64,000 bases of DNA from positions 62,001-126,000 of the forward strand of contig NZ_CADFDB010000012.1 of NCBI RefSeq assembly GCF_902832845.1. The letters are read 5' to 3'. The translations under genes were made by a program, and so were the position numbers. The notes under the pieces were generated by a model, which was not told the DNA's origin, made no database searches, and saw nothing but the letters and a program-made list of their open reading frames with translations. Positions 1-8,930 of this stretch are shown here, piece after piece (positions within the stretch are counted from its first letter, which is position 1; every line of letters begins with the position of its first letter). This DNA comes from Burkholderia metallica. Its GTDB lineage: Bacteria > Pseudomonadota > Gammaproteobacteria > Burkholderiales > Burkholderiaceae.

Positions 1-631
1 AGCCGACCACCGCGTACAGCGCGGCCGCCCACACCATGTAGCCGGGAATCGAGATCGGCGTCGCGCCGAGCGTGAACGTCAGCGCGCCGGCGAGCGACCA
101 CAGGATCGTGATGAACGACACGAGCGTGACGACCGTCGACAGCAGGTCGAGCGACAGCGCGAGCGTCGTGGTCGCGAACGACTGGAGGTCGTCGGTGATC
201 CGCTGGTCGGGGTTGTCCGCGAGACGGTCGCGTTCGATCCGGTAGAACGCGCGATCGCCGAGCCACTGGCCGAGAAAGCGGTCGGTGAGCCACTGGCGCC
301 AGCGGAAGCCGAGCATCTGCCGCAGGTAGCGGCCGTACACGGCGAGGATGATGAACGCGAATGCGAGCGCGGAGAACTGCATCAGCAGGTTCGGGAAGTC
401 GTGGACGTCCTTCGACTGCAGCGCGTTGTAGAACTGCGCGTTCCACTTGTTCAGCCGGACGTTGATCCAGACCACGCAGAGGTTGATCGCGATGATCGTG
501 ACCAGCAGGCCCCACGCGATTTTCCATTCGGACGATACCCAGTAGGGCTTGATGAGGCTCCATGCGGATACCGGGCGCTCGTCCTGCGGCGCGTCGGAGA
601 CGGAGCGGACGGGATCGATCGATTGGGTCAT
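1..631 (-). CDS. ABC transporter, SbmA/BacA/YddA-like fused permease-ATPase (N-terminal part, cut by window start)
   Basis: Reading the minus strand from the ATG at 631 gives an open frame of 210 codons running off the window. The product begins MTQSIDPVRSVSDAPQDE and continues with a membrane helix near residues 36-54 (WGLLVTIIAINLCVVWINV). The segment KWNAQFYNALQSKDVHDF and a second helix follow. This is the arrangement of the ABC_membrane_2/SbmA-BacA family, inner-membrane exporters in which a transmembrane half precedes a nucleotide-binding half. The ATPase half is outside the window, so Walker motifs cannot be checked. Substrate is unknown; relatives import peptides or export lipids or vitamins. 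It is divergent from the thiamine genes and separated from them by about 270 bases. Confidence 0.8.
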   Translation of the reverse strand, partial: MTQSIDPVRSVSDAPQDERPVSAWSLIKPYWVSSEWKIAWGLLVTIIAINLCVVWINVRLNKWNAQFYNALQSKDVHDFPNLLMQFSALAFAFIILAVYGRYLRQMLGFRWRQWLTDRFLGQWLGDRAFYRIERDRLADNPDQRITDDLQSFATTTLALSLDLLSTVVTLVSFITILWSLAGALTFTLGATPISIPGYMVWAAALYAVVG

Positions 632-898
632 GTGCTTCCTGATGAGTAGCCGGCGCGCGGGCCGGGAGAAGCCGGGCGCGCGCCGCGATAAGGCATGCCG
701 GGACGCGGCGCCGACTGACGGCGGGCGCACGATGGTCGCCCGCGCGTCTTAAACGGCACTTAAGGCCGGCGGTGACGCGGCAACCGGCCGCTCGGGGCGG
801 CCGGCCTGCGGGCATTGTGCCAGAGCGGCGCGACGCGACGCGAATTTGCCGCAAGGGGGACAGTTTGCGGCGCTTTCCGCTTTTATGGTCTAATGGCC

Positions 899-1013
899 GA
901 CGACGAAACAGGGGTGCTTCGTGGCGCGGCCGGCGGATGTTCCGGGCAGCGCGATGAGGCTGAGAAAGACCCTTCGCACCCGATCCGGGTAATACCGGCG
1001 AGGGAAGTTTCTG
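899..1013 (+). promoter_or_regulatory. TPP riboswitch (THI box) upstream of thiO
   Basis: The conserved THI-box pieces occur in order: GGGGTGC near 911-917, GATGAGGCTGAGAAAGACCC near 953-972, and CCGGGTAATACCGGCGAGGG near 985-1004. They lie about 250 bases before thiO. Such elements bind thiamine pyrophosphate and shut off downstream thiamine biosynthesis genes. No clear intrinsic terminator with a U-tract is visible between the element and thiO, so control by occlusion of a ribosome site is more likely (inference). The stretch 632-898 between the ABC gene and the riboswitch shows no gene; it should hold the promoters of both divergent units. Confidence 0.9.
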
Positions 1014-1129
1014 AACCCGCCGGGCCGCGCTGGCTGCCATCCCACATGGTCAGCGCCCTTGTCCCGCCCGGCCGGCCTTTGCTGCCGGTTTCGTCCTTTT
1101 GGGTACGCGCATTGCGCGTTACGGAAGGA

Positions 1130-1258
1130 ATGATGACCGCACAATCTTCAGTCTTTTGCATGATTCCCGGCCCGAAGTCGCGTGCGTTCGCACGGGGCGG
1201 CGCGCTTGCGTGCGCATCGACGTTCGTCGCGCGCGCCGGCGCGGAGGTCGCGCGATGA
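1130..1258 (+). CDS. possible 42-residue leader peptide coupled to thiO
   Basis: Between the TPP riboswitch and thiO an open frame starts ATGATGACC right after a good ribosome site (GGAAGGA at 1123-1129). It ends at a TGA that overlaps the thiO start codon (ATGA, 1255-1258). The product (MMTAQSSVFCMIPGPK...) matches no family I recognise. The strong Shine-Dalgarno sequence and overlapping stop suggest translational coupling to thiO. High-GC DNA produces chance frames easily, so this is only a candidate. Confidence 0.3.
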   Translation: MMTAQSSVFCMIPGPKSRAFARGGALACASTFVARAGAEVAR

Positions 1259-2391
1259 ACGCGCGGGAGTCCCGACCCGATTTCGCGGTGCTCGGCGGCG
1301 GCCTCGTCGGCCGCCTGATCGCGTGGCGGCTCGCCGGCGACGGGCACCGTGTCGCGCTGTACGAACGCGGCGGCCCGGACGGCGAGCAGTCGGCCGCGTG
1401 GATCGCGGCCGCGATGCTCGCGCCGCTCGCGGAAGCGGCGAGCGCGGAGCTGCTGATCACCGAGCTCGGCGCCGCGTCGCTCGCGCGCTGGCCGCAGTGG
1501 CTCGCGGAACTGCCCGAACCCGTCTTCTTCCAGCGTCACGGCACGCTCGTCGTCTGGCATCACGCGGATCGCGCGGAGGCGCCGCTGTTCGAGCGGCGCG
1601 TGCGCGCGAACGCGCCGGCCGACCTGCTCGACAGCGGCTTCGTCACGCTCGCCGGTGCGCAGGTCGATGCGGCCGAGCCGGTGCTCGCGGGCCGCTTCGC
1701 ACGCGGGCTGCTGCTGCCGAACGAAGGCCAGCTCGACAATCGCCAGGCACTGCGCGCGCTCGCGGCGGGCCTCGTCGAGCGCGGCGTCGCGCTGCACTGG
1801 CACGTCGCGATCGACGACGCGAACCTGCCCGACGCGCATTTCACGATCGATTGCCGCGGGCTCGGCGCGAAATCCGCGCTGCCCGCGTTGCGCGGCATCC
1901 GCGGCGAAGTCGCGCGCGTGCATGCGCCCGGCATCGGGCTCACCCGGCCCGTGCGGCTGCTGCATCCGCGCTATCCGCTGTACATCGCACCGAAGCAGGA
2001 CGATCTCTATGTGATCGGCGCGACCGAGGTAGAGGGCGAGGACCTGTCGCCCGTCAGCGTGCGCTCCGCGCTCGAACTGCTGAGCGCGGCGTTCTCCGTG
2101 CATCCGGCGTTCGGCGAGGCGCGCATCCTCGAACTCAATGCGCAGTGCCGGCCGACGCTGCCCGATCACCGTCCGGCGGTGATCTGGGACGGCGCGTCGA
2201 CGCTCGCCGTCAACGGCCTGTACCGGCACGGCTTCATGATCGCGCCGGAAGTCGCGCAGGCGGCGGTCGCGGCCGCCGAAGCCGCGCTCGGCGGCGGGTT
2301 CGGCGATGCCGACGCGTTCGCCGCGTGGCGCGACGACGCGCGCTGGCCGACGCTCCTTCATCACCGCAACGACGCGCGCCAGCCGGCCTGA
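1255..2391 (+). CDS. thiO: FAD-dependent glycine oxidase ThiO
   Basis: 378 residues. The N-terminus holds a dinucleotide-binding motif (FAVLGGGLVGRL, residues about 10-21) typical of DAO-fold flavoenzymes, and the C-terminal part has the VNGLYRHGFMIAP signature of the family. ThiO oxidises glycine to iminoglycine for thiazole synthesis. The frame is open from 1099, but the ATG at 1255 is chosen because GGAGG lies just upstream and the FAD motif then sits at the usual position. It is first in thiO-thiS-thiG-thiE, behind a TPP riboswitch, which fixes its role in the thiazole branch. Confidence 0.92.
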   Translation: MNARESRPDFAVLGGGLVGRLIAWRLAGDGHRVALYERGGPDGEQSAAWIAAAMLAPLAEAASAELLITELGAASLARWPQWLAELPEPVFFQRHGTLVVWHHADRAEAPLFERRVRANAPADLLDSGFVTLAGAQVDAAEPVLAGRFARGLLLPNEGQLDNRQALRALAAGLVERGVALHWHVAIDDANLPDAHFTIDCRGLGAKSALPALRGIRGEVARVHAPGIGLTRPVRLLHPRYPLYIAPKQDDLYVIGATEVEGEDLSPVSVRSALELLSAAFSVHPAFGEARILELNAQCRPTLPDHRPAVIWDGASTLAVNGLYRHGFMIAPEVAQAAVAAAEAALGGGFGDADAFAAWRDDARWPTLLHHRNDARQPA

Positions 2392-2422
2392 CGCGCGCCG
2401 CCGACGAATTCGACGAAGCCTC

Positions 2423-2620
2423 ATGGATATCCAGATCAACCAACAGACCCTGACGTTGCCCGACGGCGCAACGGTGGCCGACGCGCTCGCCGCGTACGGC
2501 GCGCGTCCGCCGTACGCGGTCGCGCTGAACGGCAACTTCGTCGCGCGCACGCAGCACGCGGCGCGCGCACTCGCGACGGGCGACAAGCTCGACGTCGTGC
2601 ACCCGGTCGCGGGCGGCTGA
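2423..2620 (+). CDS. thiS: sulfur carrier protein ThiS
   Basis: 65 residues beginning MDIQINQQTLTLPDGATVAD and ending in the diagnostic Gly-Gly tail (HPVAGG). This ubiquitin-like protein is adenylylated and thiocarboxylated on its C-terminal glycine and hands sulfur to ThiG. It lies 31 bases after thiO and 38 before thiG. Size and ending match the family exactly. The partner ThiF/MoeB-type activating enzyme is not in the window. Confidence 0.93.
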   Translation: MDIQINQQTLTLPDGATVADALAAYGARPPYAVALNGNFVARTQHAARALATGDKLDVVHPVAGG

Positions 2621-2658
2621 GCGCCGCCGGTTCGTCCCCGCTCTTTCAGGAAAACGAC

Positions 2659-3477
2659 ATGACGTCCCTCACTTCCGCCGACGCGCTGACGCTGTACGGC
2701 GAAACCTTCGCAAGCCGCGTGCTGCTCGGCACGTCGCGCTATCCGTCGCTGCAGTCGCTGTCCGATTCGATCGACGCGTCGCGTCCCGGGATGGTGACGG
2801 TCGCGCTGCGCCGCCAGATGACGGGCGGCGGCACGGCCGAAGCCGGCTTCTTCGATCTGCTCAAGCGCCACGCGGTGCCGCTGCTGCCGAACACGGCCGG
2901 CTGCCAGACCGTCGCCGAAGCCGTGACGACCGCGCACATGGCGCGCGAGGTGTTCGGCACCGACTGGATCAAGCTCGAACTGATCGGCGACGACTACACG
3001 CTGCAGCCCGACCCGGTCGGCCTGATCGAAGCCGCCGCGCAACTGGTCAGGGACGGCTTCAAGGTGCTGCCGTACTGCACCGAGGATCTGGTGATCGGCC
3101 GGCGCCTGCTCGACGTCGGCTGCGAGGCGCTGATGCCGTGGGGCGCGCCGATCGGCACGGGCAAGGGCGTCGTGAACCCGTACGGCCTGCGCGTGCTGCG
3201 CGAACGGTTGCCCGACGTGCCGCTGATCGTCGACGCGGGGCTCGGCGTGCCGTCGCACGCGTGCCAGGTGATGGAGTGGGGCTTCGACGGCGTGCTGCTG
3301 AACACCGCCGTGTCGCAGGCGACGCACCCCGAGATCATGGCGCGCGCGTTCGCGCAGGGCGTCGAGGCCGGCCGCGCCGCGTATCTGGCCGGGCCGATGG
3401 ACGCGCGCGAAACCGCGCACGCCAGCACGCCGGTCGTCGGGATGCCGTTCTGGCACCAGGACGGGGGCGGCGCATGA
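2659..3477 (+). CDS. thiG: thiazole synthase ThiG
   Basis: 272 residues, a TIM-barrel enzyme that condenses deoxyxylulose phosphate, dehydroglycine and ThiS-bound sulfur into the thiazole phosphate. The family blocks GTSRYPS, TVALRRQMTGGG, LLPNTAGC, WIKLELIGDD, VLPYCTEDLVIGRRL, MPWGAPIGTGKG and VDAGLGVPSHA all appear in order. The lysine in WIKLE is the expected Schiff-base residue. Its stop overlaps the thiE start (ATGA at 3474), indicating coupled translation. Confidence 0.97.
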   Translation: MTSLTSADALTLYGETFASRVLLGTSRYPSLQSLSDSIDASRPGMVTVALRRQMTGGGTAEAGFFDLLKRHAVPLLPNTAGCQTVAEAVTTAHMAREVFGTDWIKLELIGDDYTLQPDPVGLIEAAAQLVRDGFKVLPYCTEDLVIGRRLLDVGCEALMPWGAPIGTGKGVVNPYGLRVLRERLPDVPLIVDAGLGVPSHACQVMEWGFDGVLLNTAVSQATHPEIMARAFAQGVEAGRAAYLAGPMDARETAHASTPVVGMPFWHQDGGGA

Positions 3478-4598
3478 GCGCGCGTTTCGCCGATGCATTC
3501 TGGCCGCCGGCCGACGAACTGGCCGAGGCGGCCGAGCGGATTCGCGCGCGGCTCGGCGACTGGCCGGGCGACGCGGCGCCGTGGCGGCTCTGCGTCGCGG
3601 TGCCCGACGCGCCAGCCGACGGCGACGTGCTGATCGTCTCGACCGGCGACCGCACCGCGCAGGCGCGCGCGTCGGCCGCATCGCGGCCGGCGGCGCCGGA
3701 CGCGGTCGCGATCGAATTCGACGAGCAGCGCGCGGTGCTGCACGCGGCGGGCGCGCGCTATGCGCTCGACGCCGCGCATCCGCTCGCGGACGACTGGATC
3801 GCCGCGCTCGCCGCGTTCCTCGATTGCGGCTTCGCGCCGGTCGACGCGCTGGTGCTGGCGCTGGCCTGGCGCGACGGCGACGAAACGCGCGCCGCCGATG
3901 CGTGGCCGGTCGACGCCGCGCGGTTCCCGCGCGTGGCCGGGCTGCCGGCCGCGCCCGAACCCGCGTTCGCGCCGTGCCCCGCGCAACTCGGCCTGTATCC
4001 GGTCGTGCCGGACGCCGACTGGGTCGAACGTGTGCTCGATTGCGGCGTGCGGACCGTGCAGCTGCGGGTGAAAGGCGCGACGCCGGACGCGTTGCGGCGG
4101 GAAATCGCGCGCGCGGTCGCGGCCGGGCGCCGTTATCCGGATGCGCGCGTGTTCATCAACGATCACTGGCAGATCGCCGTGGAAGAGGGGGCGTACGGCG
4201 TACATCTGGGCCAGGAAGATCTCGAAACGGCCGATCTGGCCGCGATCGCGCGCGCAGGCCTGCGTCTCGGACTTTCGAGCCATGGTTATTACGAAATATT
4301 GCGGGCGCTGCATGAGCGCCCCAGCTATCTCGCGCTCGGCCCCGTGTACGCGACCGCGACCAAGGCCGTCGCCGCGCCGCCGCAGGGCCTCGCGCGGATC
4401 GCGCGCTATGCGCGCCTCGCGGGCACGCGGGCGCCGCTCGTCGCGATCGGCGGGGTGGGGCTCGACGCGCTGCCGGCCGTGCTGGCGACGGGCGTCGGCA
4501 GTGTCGCGGTGGTCAGTGCGGTCACGGGCGCGCGCGATTATCGGGCGGCGATTGCTGCGATGCAGCAATGCTTTTCCGGACAATTTGACAATCATTGA
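3474..4598 (+). CDS. thiE: thiamine-phosphate synthase ThiE with long N-terminal extension
   Basis: 374 residues, against about 210 for ordinary ThiE. The catalytic domain occupies roughly residues 170-374: LGLYPVVPD, TVQLRVKG, VFINDHWQIA, GVHLGQEDL, LGLSSHG, YLALGPVYATATK and VAIGGV. It joins the pyrimidine and thiazole moieties to give thiamine phosphate. The first ~170 residues (MSARFADAFWPPADE...) are Ala-rich with no motif I can name. One stretch (GFAPVDALVLALAWRDG) faintly recalls the C-terminal helix of ThiD-type kinases. The start overlaps thiG. Confidence 0.93.
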   Translation: MSARFADAFWPPADELAEAAERIRARLGDWPGDAAPWRLCVAVPDAPADGDVLIVSTGDRTAQARASAASRPAAPDAVAIEFDEQRAVLHAAGARYALDAAHPLADDWIAALAAFLDCGFAPVDALVLALAWRDGDETRAADAWPVDAARFPRVAGLPAAPEPAFAPCPAQLGLYPVVPDADWVERVLDCGVRTVQLRVKGATPDALRREIARAVAAGRRYPDARVFINDHWQIAVEEGAYGVHLGQEDLETADLAAIARAGLRLGLSSHGYYEILRALHERPSYLALGPVYATATKAVAAPPQGLARIARYARLAGTRAPLVAIGGVGLDALPAVLATGVGSVAVVSAVTGARDYRAAIAAMQQCFSGQFDNH

Positions 4599-4644
4599 CT
4601 GCAGGGGCCGGAACGGCGTCACGACATCATTCCAATGCAGGCCC

Positions 4645-4650
4645 TATAAT
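4645..4650 (+). promoter_or_regulatory. candidate -10 box of the mla operon
   Basis: A perfect TATAAT (context GCCCTATAATTCGG) sits 33 bases upstream of the mlaF start. The -35 region is weak, as is common in this genus. It lies after the thiE stop and would start the mla transcript independently of the thiamine genes. Confidence 0.5.
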
Positions 4651-4682
4651 TCGGCGTTCTGCGTAAAAGGACTGTCAGCTCC

Positions 4683-5504
4683 GTGAGCCCCACTCCTACC
4701 GAGACACTGCTGGAACTTCGCGACGTCGACTTTGGCTACGGCGACCGCCTCGTCCTGTCCAACCTGAACCTGCGCTTCGGGCGCGGGCAGGTGGTCGCGG
4801 TCATGGGCGGGTCGGGTTGCGGCAAGACGACCGTGCTGCGCCTGATCGGCGGGCTCGTGCGCGCGCGCCGCGGCCAGGTGCTGTTCGACGGCGCCGATGT
4901 CGGCGCGCAAACGCGCGACGGCCTGTACGCGCTGCGCCGCAAGATGGGCATGCTGTTCCAGTTCGGCGCGCTGTTCACCGACATGTCGGTGTTCGAGAAC
5001 GTCGCGTTCGCGCTGCGCGAGCATACCGACCTGCCCGAAGACCTGATCCGCGACCTCGTGCTGATGAAGCTCAACGCGGTCGGGCTGCGCGGCGCGCGCG
5101 ACCTGATGCCGTCCGAGGTGTCGGGCGGGATGGCGCGCCGCATCGCGCTCGCGCGCGCGATCGCGCTCGATCCGCAGCTCATCATGTACGACGAGCCGTT
5201 CGCGGGCCTCGATCCGATCTCGCTCGGCATCACCGCGAACCTGATCCGCACGCTGAACCAGGCGCTCGGCGCAACGTCGATCCTCGTCACGCACGACGTG
5301 CCGGAATCGTTCGCGATCGCCGACTACGTGTACTTTCTGGCCAACGGCGGCGTGCTCGCCCAGGGCACGCCTGACGAGCTGCGCGCATCGACCGATCCGA
5401 GCGTGCGGCAGTTCATCGACGGCGCGCCGGACGGCCCGTTCAAATTTCATTACACGAGTCCGCCGCTCGCAGCGGATTTCGGGCTCGGCGGAGGGCGCGC
5501 ATGA
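4683..5504 (+). CDS. mlaF: phospholipid transport ATP-binding protein MlaF
   Basis: 273 residues with a GTG start, preceded by AAAGGA. It has Walker [10 protein letters not shown] (about residues 40-48), Q-loop LFQFGALF, signature VSGGMARR and Walker [13 protein letters not shown], followed by the H-loop VTHDV. It powers the Mla system, which moves phospholipids between the outer and inner membranes to keep outer-membrane asymmetry. The stop overlaps mlaE by 4 bases, and the mlaF-mlaE-mlaD order is that of E. coli. Confidence 0.95.
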   Translation: MSPTPTETLLELRDVDFGYGDRLVLSNLNLRFGRGQVVAVMGGSGCGKTTVLRLIGGLVRARRGQVLFDGADVGAQTRDGLYALRRKMGMLFQFGALFTDMSVFENVAFALREHTDLPEDLIRDLVLMKLNAVGLRGARDLMPSEVSGGMARRIALARAIALDPQLIMYDEPFAGLDPISLGITANLIRTLNQALGATSILVTHDVPESFAIADYVYFLANGGVLAQGTPDELRASTDPSVRQFIDGAPDGPFKFHYTSPPLAADFGLGGGRA

Positions 5505-6268
5505 TCAGCGCGATCGGACGTTACGTCATCGGCGGCCTCGAGCGCGCGGGCTACGGCACGCGGCTGTTCGTGCGCCTCGTGCTGGAATTCTTCCCGCTGC
5601 TGCGCCGGCCGCGGCTCGTCACGAAGCAGATCCACTTCCTCGGCAACTATTCGTTCGTGATCATTGCCGTGTCGGGGCTGTTCGTCGGCTTCGTGCTCGG
5701 CCTGCAGGGGTATTACACGCTGAACCGCTATGGTTCCGAGCAGGCGCTCGGGCTGCTGGTCGCGCTGTCGCTCGTGCGCGAACTCGGGCCGGTCGTCACC
5801 GCGCTGCTGTTCGCGGGCCGCGCGGGCACGTCGCTCACGGCCGAGATCGGCCTGATGAAAGCCGGCGAGCAACTCACCGCGCTCGAAATGATGGCGGTGG
5901 ACCCGATCAAGAACGTGATCGCCCCGCGCATGTGGGCGGGCATCATCGCGATGCCGCTGCTCGCCGCGATCTTCAATGCGGTCGGCGTGCTCGGCGGCTA
6001 CTTCGTCGGCGTCGTGCTGATCGGCGTCGATCCGGGCGCGTTCTGGTCGCAGATGCAGGGCGGCGTGCAGGTCTGGGCCGACGTCGGCAACGGCGTGCTG
6101 AAGAGCATCGTGTTCGGGTTCGCCGTGACCTTCATTGCGCTGTATCAGGGGTATGAAGCGAAGCCCACGCCCGAAGGCGTGTCGCGCGCGACCACCAAGA
6201 CGGTCGTGTTCGCGTCGCTCGCCGTACTCGGCCTCGATTTCCTGCTGACCGCGCTGATGTTCAGCTAA
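5501..6268 (+). CDS. mlaE: phospholipid transport permease MlaE
   Basis: 255 residues of the MlaE/YrbE family. It has an N-terminal amphipathic segment, then membrane helices around residues 50-75 ([20 protein letters not shown]), 145-170, 195-215 and 235-255. The family block [23 protein letters not shown] is split here as [16 protein letters not shown] and [10 protein letters not shown]. It forms the inner-membrane channel dimer with MlaF, MlaD and MlaB. The ATG overlaps the mlaF stop. Confidence 0.95.
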   Translation: MISAIGRYVIGGLERAGYGTRLFVRLVLEFFPLLRRPRLVTKQIHFLGNYSFVIIAVSGLFVGFVLGLQGYYTLNRYGSEQALGLLVALSLVRELGPVVTALLFAGRAGTSLTAEIGLMKAGEQLTALEMMAVDPIKNVIAPRMWAGIIAMPLLAAIFNAVGVLGGYFVGVVLIGVDPGAFWSQMQGGVQVWADVGNGVLKSIVFGFAVTFIALYQGYEAKPTPEGVSRATTKTVVFASLAVLGLDFLLTALMFS

Positions 6269-6281
6269 GCCATATTTTGGA

Positions 6282-6842
6282 ATGACGATGAAAAAGACTG
6301 CTCTCGACTTCTGGGTCGGCCTGTTCGTGGTGGTGGGCTTCCTTGCGGTGCTGTTCCTGGCGCTGAAGGTCGGCAACATGAGCTCGCTGTCGTTTCAGCC
6401 GACCTATTCGGTGAAGATGAAATTCGACAATATCGGCGGGCTGAAGCCGCGCGCGGCCGTGAAGAGCGCGGGCGTCGTGGTCGGCCGCGTGAAGTCGATC
6501 GGCTTCGACACGAATACGTACCAGGCGCTGGTGACGATCGACGTGGACGGCCAGTATCAGTTCCCGAAGGATTCGTCGGCGAAGATCCTCACGTCCGGCC
6601 TGCTCGGCGAGCAATATATCGGCCTCGATCCGGGCGGCGACACCGAAATGCTGAAGGCGGGCGATACGATCACGATGACGCAGTCGGCGATCGTGCTCGA
6701 GAACCTGATCGGCCAGTTCCTGTACAGCAAGGCCGCCGATGCGGGTGGTGCGAAGCCGGCAGCCGGGGCATCGGCAGCACCCGCCGCGCCCGCACCGGTT
6801 GCGGTGCCGGCGTCCGCGGTGTCCGGTTCGGCGGCCCAATAA
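6282..6842 (+). CDS. mlaD: MCE-domain phospholipid-binding protein MlaD
   Basis: 186 residues. A single N-terminal membrane anchor (DFWVGLFVVVGFLAVLFLAL, residues 8-27) precedes one MCE domain with the typical FDNIGGLKPRAAVKSAGV and LLGEQYIGLDPGG blocks. The last 40 residues are an Ala/Pro-rich tail. It forms a periplasmic hexameric ring on MlaE that receives or passes phospholipid. It lies 13 bases after mlaE. Confidence 0.95.
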   Translation: MTMKKTALDFWVGLFVVVGFLAVLFLALKVGNMSSLSFQPTYSVKMKFDNIGGLKPRAAVKSAGVVVGRVKSIGFDTNTYQALVTIDVDGQYQFPKDSSAKILTSGLLGEQYIGLDPGGDTEMLKAGDTITMTQSAIVLENLIGQFLYSKAADAGGAKPAAGASAAPAAPAPVAVPASAVSGSAAQ

Positions 6843-6867
6843 CCACGCGAGAGAAAACAAGAGGGTA

Positions 6868-7827
6868 ATGACCATGCACACGATCCGCATCAGGCACGCC
6901 GCGCTGGCGGTAGCGGCAGTCGCCGCGTTGAGCGGCTGCGCGACCGTGCAGACGCCGACCAAGGGCGATCCGCTCGAAGGCTTCAACCGGACGATGTACA
7001 AGTTCAACGACACGGTCGACACGTACGCGCTGAAGCCGGTCGCGAAGGGCTACCAGTACGTGGTGCCGCAGCCGGTGCGCGACAGCGTGACGAACTTCTT
7101 CTCGAACATCGGCGACGTCTACATCGCGGCGAACAACATCGTGCAACTGCGGATCGCGGACGGCGTCGGCGACATCATGCGGGTCGTGATCAACACGGTG
7201 TTCGGCGTCGGCGGCCTGTTCGACGTCGCGACGGTCGCGAAGCTGCCGAAGCACACGGCCGACTTCGGGATCACGATGGGCCGCTACGGCGTGCCGTCGG
7301 GCCCGTATCTCGTGCTGCCGCTGCTCGGCCCGAGCACGCTGCGCGACACGGCCGGCCTGGGCGTCGACTACGTCGGCAACCCGCTCACCTACGTGAAGCC
7401 GGACGGCCTGAGCTGGGGCCTGTTCGGCGTGAACCTCGTCAACACGCGTGCGAACCTGCTCGGCGCGGGCGACGTGCTGGATGCCGCGGCGCTCGACAAG
7501 TATTCGTTCGTGCGCAACGCGTACCTGCAGCGTCGCCAGATGCTGATCAGCAACGCGCGCGGCGAGGCGGTCGCGACGTCGAGCAACGACGCGCTGCCGA
7601 AGTACGACCTGCCGGAAGACGGCGCGGCACCGGCGGCAGCCGGTGCGGCCGGTGCCGCGGTGGGCGGCGCGACGGCGCCGGCAGGTGCGTCGGGCGCGGC
7701 AGTGGCTGCGCCGGCGTCGGGCACGGCCGAATCGCCGAACCCGGCCAGCGAGACGAACGTGCCGGCGATGCAGGTGGCGCCGCCGTCGCCGGGCGGGTTC
7801 CGCTTCCCGAGCATCCGGCTGCACTGA
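6868..7827 (+). CDS. mlaA: outer-membrane lipoprotein MlaA (VacJ)
   Basis: 319 residues. A signal peptide ends in the lipobox LSGC (about residues 20-23), and the VacJ/MlaA core has GDPLEGFNRTMYKFN, VGDIMRVVINTVFGVGGLFD and PYLVLPLLGPSTLRD. The C-terminal ~80 residues are a low-complexity Ala/Pro/Gly tail longer than in E. coli. MlaA sits in the outer membrane and removes mislocalised phospholipid from the outer leaflet. ATG 6868 is chosen by the signal peptide and an upstream GAGGG. Unlike E. coli, mlaA is inside the mla operon. Confidence 0.95.
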   Translation: MTMHTIRIRHAALAVAAVAALSGCATVQTPTKGDPLEGFNRTMYKFNDTVDTYALKPVAKGYQYVVPQPVRDSVTNFFSNIGDVYIAANNIVQLRIADGVGDIMRVVINTVFGVGGLFDVATVAKLPKHTADFGITMGRYGVPSGPYLVLPLLGPSTLRDTAGLGVDYVGNPLTYVKPDGLSWGLFGVNLVNTRANLLGAGDVLDAAALDKYSFVRNAYLQRRQMLISNARGEAVATSSNDALPKYDLPEDGAAPAAAGAAGAAVGGATAPAGASGAAVAAPASGTAESPNPASETNVPAMQVAPPSPGGFRFPSIRLH

Positions 7828-7935
7828 CGAGCTTACATTCGTTACAGCCGGAAACGATTCAGTCGGTAGCGTGCGCGAACTTGCGCGTAAGCTACCTGCT
7901 CCAACCTTCGCATCGACTCATTCATGCAGGTCACT

Positions 7936-8568
7936 ATGATGAAAAAACTGTTCCTGATCCCCGTTTTCGCCGCGCTGTTCTCGTTCGGCGGCGCCGCTTA
8001 CGCGCAAGTCGACCAGTCGAATCCGCAGGCACTGATCAAGACCGCGACGCAGCAGGTGCTCGACGAGGTCAAGCAGCAGACGATCAAGCAGGGCGACACC
8101 AACCGCATCATCACGATCGTCAACAAGGACATCCTGCCGTACACGGATTTCCGCCGCACCACGCAGCTCGCGATGGGCCGCAACTGGCGCACCGCGACGG
8201 CCGAGCAGCAGCAGCAGGTTCAGGAGCAGTTCAAGCTGCTGCTGATCCGCACGTATTCGGGCGCGCTCGCGCAGCTGAAGCCGGACCAGCAGATCCAGTA
8301 CCCGCCGTTCCGCGCCGATCCGGCCGATACCGATGTCGTGGTCAAGACGGTCGCGATGAACAACGGCCAGCCGGTGCAGATCGACTATCGCCTGTACAAG
8401 ACGGCGAACGGCTGGAAGGTGTATGACCTGAACGTGCTCGGCGCGTGGCTGATCCAGACGTACCAGCAGCAGTTCAACGAGAAGATCCAGCAAAGCGGCG
8501 TGGACGGCCTGATCCAGTTCCTCACGCAGCGCAACCAGCAACTTGCCGCCGGCAAGCAAGCGTCGTGA
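7936..8568 (+). CDS. mlaC: periplasmic phospholipid shuttle MlaC
   Basis: About 210 residues. A signal peptide (MMKKLFLIPVFAALFS, cut after AYA) precedes the Tol-Tol-Ttg2/MlaC domain, with TNRIITIVNKDILPYTDFRR and a C-terminal helix rich in Gln. MlaC carries a single phospholipid between MlaA and the MlaFEDB complex. An in-frame ATG at 7924 would add four residues; 7936 gives a cleaner signal peptide. The 108-base gap from mlaA shows no obvious terminator. Its TGA overlaps the GTG of mlaB. Confidence 0.93.
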   Translation: MMKKLFLIPVFAALFSFGGAAYAQVDQSNPQALIKTATQQVLDEVKQQTIKQGDTNRIITIVNKDILPYTDFRRTTQLAMGRNWRTATAEQQQQVQEQFKLLLIRTYSGALAQLKPDQQIQYPPFRADPADTDVVVKTVAMNNGQPVQIDYRLYKTANGWKVYDLNVLGAWLIQTYQQQFNEKIQQSGVDGLIQFLTQRNQQLAAGKQAS

Positions 8569-8840
8569 GCGGCTTCGAAGCCGGCTCGTCGCTGACCGTC
8601 GCGAGCGCGAAGTCCGCGCTCGCGGGCGGTCTTGCGCGCATCGACGCGGGGGCGACCTCCGGCGACTGCGCGGCGTTGACGCAATTCGACTCGTCCGCGC
8701 TCGCCGTGCTGCTCGCATGGCAACGTGCCGCCAAAGCCCGCGGCGCGACCCTCGACATTCTCAATCTCCCCCCGAAGCTCGCCAGCCTCGCGCGCGCCTA
8801 CGGCGTCGACGCGCTCATCGAAGGCACCGGGCGACATTGA
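8565..8840 (+). CDS. mlaB: STAS-domain protein MlaB
   Basis: 91 residues starting at a GTG that overlaps the mlaC stop (GTGA). The segment CAALTQFDSSALAVLLAWQRAAK is the STAS-domain helix: the conserved DSSAL, then LDILNLPPKLASLARAYGV. MlaB binds MlaF and is needed for its stability and activity. Position immediately after mlaC matches E. coli mlaFEDCB. An upstream ATG in the same frame would extend deep into mlaC and is not credible. Confidence 0.88.
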   Translation: MSGFEAGSSLTVASAKSALAGGLARIDAGATSGDCAALTQFDSSALAVLLAWQRAAKARGATLDILNLPPKLASLARAYGVDALIEGTGRH

Positions 8841-8930
8841 CCCTGTCCGACCGAAGCCTGCCGCGCCGCCCGGCGCGCGCAAGCTTCAGGCCGCGCGCCT
8901 CCGGCGCCGGCTCCACCAGCCGGTTTGCCC

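Noticed and set aside
883-3681. A 932-codon minus-strand frame, and similar frames of more than 1000 codons at 12298-15489, 37358-40555 and 56539-60381.
   Set aside because: All are Arg/Ala/His-rich shadows of well-supported genes on the other strand, a routine effect of high GC content.
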